This document shows positions 22,901 through 26,283 of a stretch of 26,283 nucleotides of DNA, piece by piece. Both the position numbers and the translations under genes were made by a program. The stretch's first letter is position 1. Each line of letters opens with the position of its first letter. Origin of the DNA: Myxococcales bacterium (GTDB lineage: Bacteria > Myxococcota > Polyangia > Fen-1088); assembly GCA_003155465.1 (NCBI GenBank), contig PMCR01000185.1:9074-35356 (forward strand), read 5' to 3'. The notes under the pieces were generated by a model. It had not been told where the DNA came from and searched no databases. It was given only the letters and a program-made list of their open reading frames with translations.

Positions 22901-24380
22901 ATACACCTACAGCCTGGCTGCCGGAAGCCACACCTTGATGTGGCGCTACCAGAAGGACTTCAGCGAGTCGGATGGTTCGGACGCGGTCTGGGTCGACGAC
23001 ATCGTGGTCACCGGCACCTTGTCTTGTGCGACTGGCAACTCCTGCCAGAATGGCTTCTTCAACGGGTCCATTTGCACCACCTGCTCGGCGCCCGATGGAA
23101 CCATTTGCACTGGCGGAACCTGCCAGAGCGGCGTGTGCTTGTCGGAAACCGACGGCGGTGGTGGCAGCGGAGGAGGGGGCGGATCAGACGGTGGTGGAGG
23201 AGTGGGCGGATCCGGCGGAGAAACCGTCGATGCTCCTTCTTCGGGGGGCACGGGTGGCGAGTCTTCCGGCGGCACGGGTGGCGAGTCCTCCGGCGGCACC
23301 GGTGGCGACTCCTCTGGCGGCACCGGTGGCGACTCCTCCGGCGGCACCGGTGGCGAGTCCTCCGGCGGCACCGGTGGCGACTCCTCCGGCGGCACCGGTG
23401 GCGACTCCTCTGGCGGCACCGGTGGCGACTCCTCCGGCGGCACGAGTGGCGAGTCCTCTGGCGGCACGAGTGGCGAGTCCTCCGGCAGCACCGGTGGCGA
23501 CTCCTCTGGCGGCACCGGTGGCGACTCCTCTGGCGGCACCGGTGGCGACTCCTCTGGCGGCACGAGTGGCGACTCCACTGGCAGCACGGGTGGTGCTTCC
23601 ACGGGCGGCTCCGCTTCCGGCGGCACTTCCACAGGCGGCGTTTCCACAGGCGGAAGAGCCACCGGTGGTAGAAAGGCCCTTCCAGGTACCGGCTTTGGCT
23701 TTGGTGGCGTGCCGGCGGATACGGGCGGCGCTACTGGTGGCGTTGCCACGGGTGGCGTTGCGACAGGCGGCGCGTCCACCGGCGGCGCGTCCACAGGTGG
23801 TGCGTCCACAGGTGGCGCGTCCACGGGCGGCGCGTCCACGGGCGGTGCGCTTGCAGTCGGTGGCACTCCTGCCACGGGTGGCACATCCGTGACTGGCGCA
23901 GGGGGCGGCGCGCCGATCGGGGGGAGCGGTGGCGCGACCGCGACCGGCGGAACCAGCGGTGCGCCCGCTAGAGATGCCGGGGCGGATACTGGTGTAGATG
24001 CACTGACCCAGACTGGTGTAGATGCACCGACGCAAACTGGTGCAGACGCAGGGGCGGATACTGGTGTAGATGCACCGGCACGAGATGCAGCGAAGCGCAC
24101 CGATGCAGTGGACGCAATGGCGGAGGATGACGCCGACCACAGCGAAACAGGCGAAGCGGGTGAGAACGATGACGCCCTTGGTGATGCGCCCATGGCCGCC
24201 AACGACGCGAAATCTGACGGTGGGCCCGCGTTGACGCCCAAGAAGGCCGGCTGCGGGTGCCGCACAGGTGGACCAAGCGACAACACGGGCGCACTGGGCT
24301 TCGCAATCGCGTTGGCTCTGCTGGGTGTGAGGCGCCGTCGCGGCTCGGCCAAGGACGCCGGAATCCGGCGCGCCAAATAG
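19998..24380 (+). CDS. Giant subtilisin-like (S8) protease with Cys-rich, repeat and MYXO-CTERM-like regions
   Basis: A 1460-residue secreted serine endopeptidase with a good SD (AAAGGGG). A signal peptide ends in LALGC (Cys23), a lipobox-like site. Residues about 75-240 look like a propeptide (LLNNQTEVITKKM). The S8 domain has Asp287 (VTDEGAD), His324 (GGHGT), oxyanion Asn441 (SAGNSG) and Ser547 (SGTSHSCPAAAG), so the triad is complete. A beta-rich domain follows (VKIVLAWTDAPG, SNDLDLLV), then about 60 residues of tandem Cys repeats of the CNDGNPCSNEICD / CTTDSCNPATGAC type. Next is a jelly-roll-like domain (NDFESSTLGAGY, WVDDIVVTG), then about 270 residues of Ser/Gly/Thr repeats and an acidic stretch. 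The C terminus has CGC at 1419-1421, a hydrophobic helix (GALGFAIALALLGV) and RRRR, as in MYXO-CTERM tails, but with 12 extra residues after the arginines. Location is inferred as outer-membrane or secreted. Confidence 0.9.
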   Translation: MSRRLEVVSILVLGFGSVLALGCNSSAGGKGAPGSQLDDVPSTAVGKGPSEAERGWVLSHRKAAAPRLAAAYPARILLNNQTEVITKKMKAATVDAPGIRLIHVNEPVPDGFVEGLAAAGLVVLDYIPNGAYTVYDSGKLLPNAIAGSEVDYTRDWVASDRVERSLDLAAAELDVAVLVVDHAGNQDTQSLIASRAVARYAGVSHVKNALVHRVRLPIDTIRELDKRSDVYWIEPYVLPTLKDERQGVIMAGNINGSGVPTGPGYQSWLTARGLTAAKLGRIKVEVTDEGADSGVIPVGHVDLTAGITSITNYTSSSGGYDVGGHGTINLAIIGGVPPDPNEAGALDPNTYLYGLGIAPGAHLGSSRIFNNAGNFDIGSATLTSMATAARTGGALLTSNSWGANTTGAYNVECQEYDGIVRDADRNSTNGLQPLAVFFSAGNSGPGATTVGAPGTAKNVITVGASENYRMTGTDGCGVLNTGADNARDLIYFSSRGPTRDGRRKPEIVAPGTHIQGAATTYGGADGSGVCNRYWPVGQTRYAWSSGTSHSCPAAAGMGALAHSWYLDSYAAAPSPAMVKAILAGHSADMVGGANGFGGSLGNVPDQLQGWGRLDISRLAAATARVVSDQTTILGSNGDTFTSPLLHVQDASQRVKIVLAWTDAPGATTGNAYSNDLDLLVTVGSTQYLGNVFSGGVSATGGSFDRVNNLEAVHFDPVAPTTVVPSLSPVYFTVQVIAHNLVADGVPGNADLTDQDFALYIYNATDRPACTTAADCNDGNPCSNEICDTDNKCTYSLKCEDHSACTTDSCNPATGACSNVPVNCSDDNECTTDTCDPTTGCGHTNVSDCTSCSGGASQCVVGHCGGLPIVGSNDFESSTLGAGYTTTSIPWTVVNTGAHTGSYAAASGLGAGDLADSQQADLMATVVLTTAGSVSFWHREDTEYTYDYLRFFTDGVQRNSWSGTNGWAQYTYSLAAGSHTLMWRYQKDFSESDGSDAVWVDDIVVTGTLSCATGNSCQNGFFNGSICTTCSAPDGTICTGGTCQSGVCLSETDGGGGSGGGGGSDGGGGVGGSGGETVDAPSSGGTGGESSGGTGGESSGGTGGDSSGGTGGDSSGGTGGESSGGTGGDSSGGTGGDSSGGTGGDSSGGTSGESSGGTSGESSGSTGGDSSGGTGGDSSGGTGGDSSGGTSGDSTGSTGGASTGGSASGGTSTGGVSTGGRATGGRKALPGTGFGFGGVPADTGGATGGVATGGVATGGASTGGASTGGASTGGASTGGASTGGALAVGGTPATGGTSVTGAGGGAPIGGSGGATATGGTSGAPARDAGADTGVDALTQTGVDAPTQTGADAGADTGVDAPARDAAKRTDAVDAMAEDDADHSETGEAGENDDALGDAPMAANDAKSDGGPALTPKKAGCGCRTGGPSDNTGALGFAIALALLGVRRRRGSAKDAGIRRAK
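23238..23597 (+). repeat. 24-bp in-frame minisatellite, 15 units
   Basis: Fifteen consecutive 24-bp units encode variants of SSGGTGG[D/E], with Ser replacing Gly in some units and the last unit reading STGSTGGA. Third-base differences between units are few (ggcaccggtggcgactcc is repeated nearly unchanged), which suggests recent expansion. Changes in unit number keep the frame. Confidence 0.9.
23766..23840 (+). repeat. 15-bp in-frame repeat, 5 units
   Basis: Five tandem 15-bp units encode GGAST inside the same protease stalk, distinct in length and codon pattern from the 24-bp array, so the stalk was built by at least two separate expansions. Confidence 0.85.
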
Positions 24381-24399
24381 TACCACCCCTAGAAAGTTC

Positions 24400-24501
24400 G
24401 TAGCTGGTTGGGCGGGTTCACCGCATCCCGTGCGATGAACCCGCCGCTACGGAGTTGGTAGCTGGTTGGGCGGGTTCATCGCGTCCCGTGCGACGAACCC
24501 C
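24400..24501. terminator. Tandem pair of strong hairpins between convergent genes
   Basis: A 44-bp sequence (24400-24443) recurs at 24458-24501 with 40 of 44 bases identical, a 58-bp period. Each copy is a hairpin. Copy 1 pairs GGCGGGTTCA (24411-24420) with TGAACCCGCC (24436-24445), plus inner CGCA/TGCG. Copy 2 pairs GGGTTCATCGC (24472-24482) with GCGACGAACCC (24490-24500) with one mismatch. Copy 2 contains the stop codon of the epimerase-like gene. The position between two convergent genes fits a bidirectional terminator, although T tracts are absent. Confidence 0.65.
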
Positions 24502-25474
24502 AGGCCGCGAGAATCCTTTCGACGACGGCGTTGCTCTCCAGACGCTGCTCTTCGGGATGGGCGTCCAGCCAGGCGAGGGAGCGGCGGATGCCCTCGGCCA
24601 AGGGGACCGTGCAGCGGAATTCGGGCACGAAGCCCTTGATCTTGGAGTTGTCGAAGACCAGCGAGTGCGCCTTGTCGCCCAGAAGCCCGGCGCCGATGGC
24701 GGGATCCACCTCGGCGATGAAATCCGAGGGAATGTGGACCAGGCGGGGCTGGGTGCCAGTCACGGCGGCGATGCACTGGTAGACCTGGTTCCAGGTCATG
24801 ACCTCGTCGGATGTGATGTGAAAGGCCTCGCCCACGGCGTCGCGCCGGCCAAACAGACCGAGCAGCCCCTTGGCAAAGTCGCTGGCGTGGGTCATCACCC
24901 ACAGGGACGTGCCATCGCCGTGAACCGGGAGCGACAGCCCCTGGCGCATGCGGTGCACCGAGGTGAAGTCGATGCCGAAGGCGGTGGGGATCCAGGTGTC
25001 GCCGTAGGTGAATGAGGGCCGTACGATGGTCACCGGGAACCCGTGCCGCCGGTGAGCCTCCAACAGGAACTGCTCGGTGACAATCTTCTTCTGCGAGTAT
25101 TCCCAGAACGGGTTCGCCAGCGGCGTGTCTTCGCGCACCAGGTAGTGCCGCGGCGGCTTCTCGTAGACCGTGGCGGTGCTGATGAAGATGTACTGTTTGA
25201 TCTTGCCCGCGAACATCTCCACATCGGCGGCCGCCTGCACCGGGTCGAACACGACCCAGTTGACCACCACGTCGAAGGCCTCAGAACCCAGCGTCTGCGC
25301 CATGGTGCGCCGGTCGTGGATGTCGCCGTGGATGGTGCGGACGCCGGGCGGCAGGTCGACCCGGCGCAGGCCCCGGTTGAAATGGACAAGCTCTATGCCC
25401 CGCTCTGCGGCAAGGCGGGAGCACGCGGTCGAGATGTTCCCCGAACCACCGATAAACAGAACCTTCATGGACAT
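24476..25474 (-). CDS. NAD-dependent epimerase/dehydratase-like protein (extended SDR)
   Basis: A 332-residue extended SDR. The Rossmann motif is GGSGNIS near residues 9-15, a variant of GGTGFIG. Other family features are GDIHDR after strand 3, VVNWVVFDP, FISTATVYEKPP, and YSQKK as the catalytic YxxxK. The C-terminal part (FHITSDEVMTWNQVYQCIAAVTG, KAHSLVFDNSKIKGFVPEF) matches sugar-nucleotide epimerase and related reductase-like families. Cofactor is probably NAD(H) or NADP(H); substrate unknown. ATG 25474 or ATG 25468 could be the start, and neither has a strong SD. It diverges from the MarR-family gene, sharing the region with the MarR-type palindrome. No sugar pathway is encoded next to it, so a role in the acyl operon's product is only a possibility. 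Confidence 0.82.
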   Translation of the reverse strand: MSMKVLFIGGSGNISTACSRLAAERGIELVHFNRGLRRVDLPPGVRTIHGDIHDRRTMAQTLGSEAFDVVVNWVVFDPVQAAADVEMFAGKIKQYIFISTATVYEKPPRHYLVREDTPLANPFWEYSQKKIVTEQFLLEAHRRHGFPVTIVRPSFTYGDTWIPTAFGIDFTSVHRMRQGLSLPVHGDGTSLWVMTHASDFAKGLLGLFGRRDAVGEAFHITSDEVMTWNQVYQCIAAVTGTQPRLVHIPSDFIAEVDPAIGAGLLGDKAHSLVFDNSKIKGFVPEFRCTVPLAEGIRRSLAWLDAHPEEQRLESNAVVERILAAWGSSHGTR

Positions 25475-25533
25475 GTGGGAATTTCACCACAGCGGCGCCC
25501 AGGGGCACAGGAGATAGTGAAGACAAAATTCCA

Positions 25534-25562
25534 TTGCACTTTGGTTAACCATGGTTTACTAT
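25534..25562 (+). promoter_or_regulatory. marR promoter overlapped by MarR-type palindrome
   Basis: TTGCAC (25534-25539) and TACTAT (25557-25562) are 17 bp apart. Within and beside the spacer lie two overlapping perfect palindromes, TGGTTAACCA (25542-25551) and AACCATGGTT (25547-25556), of the form bound by many MarR-family dimers. Transcription would start near ATG 25569, again nearly leaderless, and repressor binding would block it. The same site could control the divergent epimerase-like gene. Confidence 0.6.
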
Positions 25563-25568
25563 CTACCA

Positions 25569-26030
25569 ATGTCAAGCACGCAAGCATCGCGCATTCATAC
25601 CGCCATCGCCTGCTTGCAGCGCCTGACCGACCTGTTTGCCGAGCGACGCCAGCAGCTTGCCCGCTCGGTGGGGCTGAGCGAGCAGCAGTGGGCCGTGCTG
25701 GAGGAGATCTCCAGTGAGCACTTCATGCCCAGCCTTTTTGCCAAGCAGCGGGAAAGCTCCGCAGCGGCGGTGTCCAAGATCCTGCGCCAGCTTCTCGGCA
25801 AGGAAGTGGTGTCGGTGCGGCTGGGTGCCCGTGACGGCCGGCAGCGCCGATACGAGCTGACCGCCAAGGGACGGCGCTGCATCGAGGGCTTGCGCCGCGA
25901 GCGGGAATCCGCCATTCGTAGCGTGTGGAGCGGATTCGACAGCGCCGGGCTGGACGCCTTCGCCTGCTTCGGGACCCGCCTCGCGCAGCGTCTTACGCAC
26001 TATGCGGAATCGGTCAAAGAAAGGACCTAG
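25569..26030 (+). CDS. MarR-family transcriptional regulator
   Basis: A 153-residue winged-helix regulator. The N-terminal dimerisation helices ([22 protein letters not shown]) are followed by the helix [12 protein letters not shown], recognition helix [21 protein letters not shown] and wing [16 protein letters not shown], the standard MarR layout, and C-terminal helices close the dimer. ATG 25551 would add six residues, but it overlaps the palindromic operator and lies upstream of the predicted transcription start; ATG 25569 is preferred. It stops 5 bp before the leuC-like start, so both are probably cotranscribed. This suggests the regulator controls its own operon and the divergent gene. 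No ligand can be assigned. There is no conserved Cys for redox sensing of the OhrR type near the N terminus other than Cys15. Confidence 0.85.
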   Translation: MSSTQASRIHTAIACLQRLTDLFAERRQQLARSVGLSEQQWAVLEEISSEHFMPSLFAKQRESSAAAVSKILRQLLGKEVVSVRLGARDGRQRRYELTAKGRRCIEGLRRERESAIRSVWSGFDSAGLDAFACFGTRLAQRLTHYAESVKERT

Positions 26031-26035
26031 AGCAC

Positions 26036-26283
26036 ATGGGCCAGACACTCTACGAAAAAGTCTTCAACAGCCACACGGTGGGCCGCTTGCCCTCGGGGCA
26101 ATACCAGCTCTTGATGGGGCTGCACCTGATCCACGAGGTGACCTCGCCGCAGGCCTTCAGCATGCTGGAAGAGCGCAAGCTCAAGGTGTTGTTCCCCGAG
26201 CGCACCTTTGCCACGGTGGATCACATCATTCCCACTTCCAGCCAACTGCGTCCCTATCAGGATGCCCTGGCCGAGGACATGCT
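26036..26283 (+). CDS. leuC: 3-isopropylmalate dehydratase large subunit-like protein, 5' part
   Basis: The first 82 codons of an aconitase-superfamily protein that continues beyond the window. ATG 26036 follows AAGGAC at 26021-26026. The sequence matches LeuC N termini: [73 protein letters not shown] and ATVDHIIPT are strongly conserved in LeuC and close paralogues such as homoaconitase and methylcitrate/dimethylmalate-type hydratases. The 4Fe-4S cysteines are in the part not seen. LeuC works with LeuD in leucine synthesis, isomerising isopropylmalate in the cytoplasm. Coupling to a MarR regulator, not to leu genes, is unusual for leucine biosynthesis, so a paralogue with another hydroxyacid substrate is possible. 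Confidence 0.82.
   Translation, partial: MGQTLYEKVFNSHTVGRLPSGQYQLLMGLHLIHEVTSPQAFSMLEERKLKVLFPERTFATVDHIIPTSSQLRPYQDALAEDM

Noticed and set aside
23238..23597. Regular repeats that could be mistaken for a CRISPR array
   Set aside because: Units are contiguous 24-bp coding repeats without unique spacers, in frame with the protease, and no cas genes are present.
22946..24376. Long minus-strand open frames rich in Pro/Val and Ala/Arg opposite the protease stalk
   Set aside because: They mirror the repetitive GC-rich plus-strand repeat in the other frames; no start signal and no domain content.

Overview
The window is GC-rich bacterial DNA that reads as a myxobacterial-type genome (phylum Myxococcota, probably class Polyangia). 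Four things point there: a C-terminal MYXO-CTERM-like sorting tail on a very large secreted protease, several lipoproteins with Gly/Thr/Ser-rich or Asp/Ala-rich stalks, a kinase-like protein fused to a PEGA domain, and a PilY1-type pilus protein with a VWA domain. The assignment is inference from gene content, not from a marker gene.

Layout. Bases 1-4260 (+) hold the 3' part of an LPP20-like protein, a GH5 glycoside hydrolase lipoprotein (785-2389) and a membrane pseudokinase-PEGA protein (2422-4260). Converging on these is a 1435-residue PilY1-like protein (8572-4265, -) with a roughly 300-residue Cys-rich insertion in its VWA domain. Next come an esterase lipoprotein of the PHB-depolymerase/feruloyl-esterase type (9745-8855, -) and a lipoprotein with two pacifastin/VWC-like Cys motifs (10909-9827, -). 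These are divergent from an unknown lipoprotein (11171-12748, +). A small GNAT-like protein (13457-12996, -) ends this surface-protein block.

Bases 13.5-16.6 kb are a scar of mobile and decayed DNA: a 32-bp tandem repeat, an array of 11 GTGGAGGTG motifs running in frame into an IstB (IS21 helper ATPase) C-terminal remnant, a small coupled ORF, a complete VapBC toxin-antitoxin pair, a truncated and frameshifted galactokinase, and a 685-bp deletion derivative of a DDE insertion sequence with both 12-bp terminal inverted repeats intact.

Immediately after that scar is a tight four-gene operon (16636-19832, +): GNAT-like acyltransferase, acyl carrier protein, NADP-type short-chain reductase and AMP-forming acyl ligase. 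Together they look like a machine that activates an acid, loads it on a dedicated carrier, reduces it and transfers the acyl group to an amine, perhaps an amino sugar. The product is unknown, and this is the best candidate for an undescribed system here.

The rest holds a 1460-residue subtilisin-like protease with Cys-rich, jelly-roll-like and long repeat regions (19998-24380, +), a pair of near-identical strong hairpins between convergent genes (24400-24501), an NAD-dependent epimerase-like protein (25474-24476, -), and a divergent MarR regulator followed by the start of a leuC-like gene that runs off the end. Several promoters here (vapB, the acyl operon, marR) are placed so that transcription would start at or very near the start codon, suggesting leaderless mRNAs.
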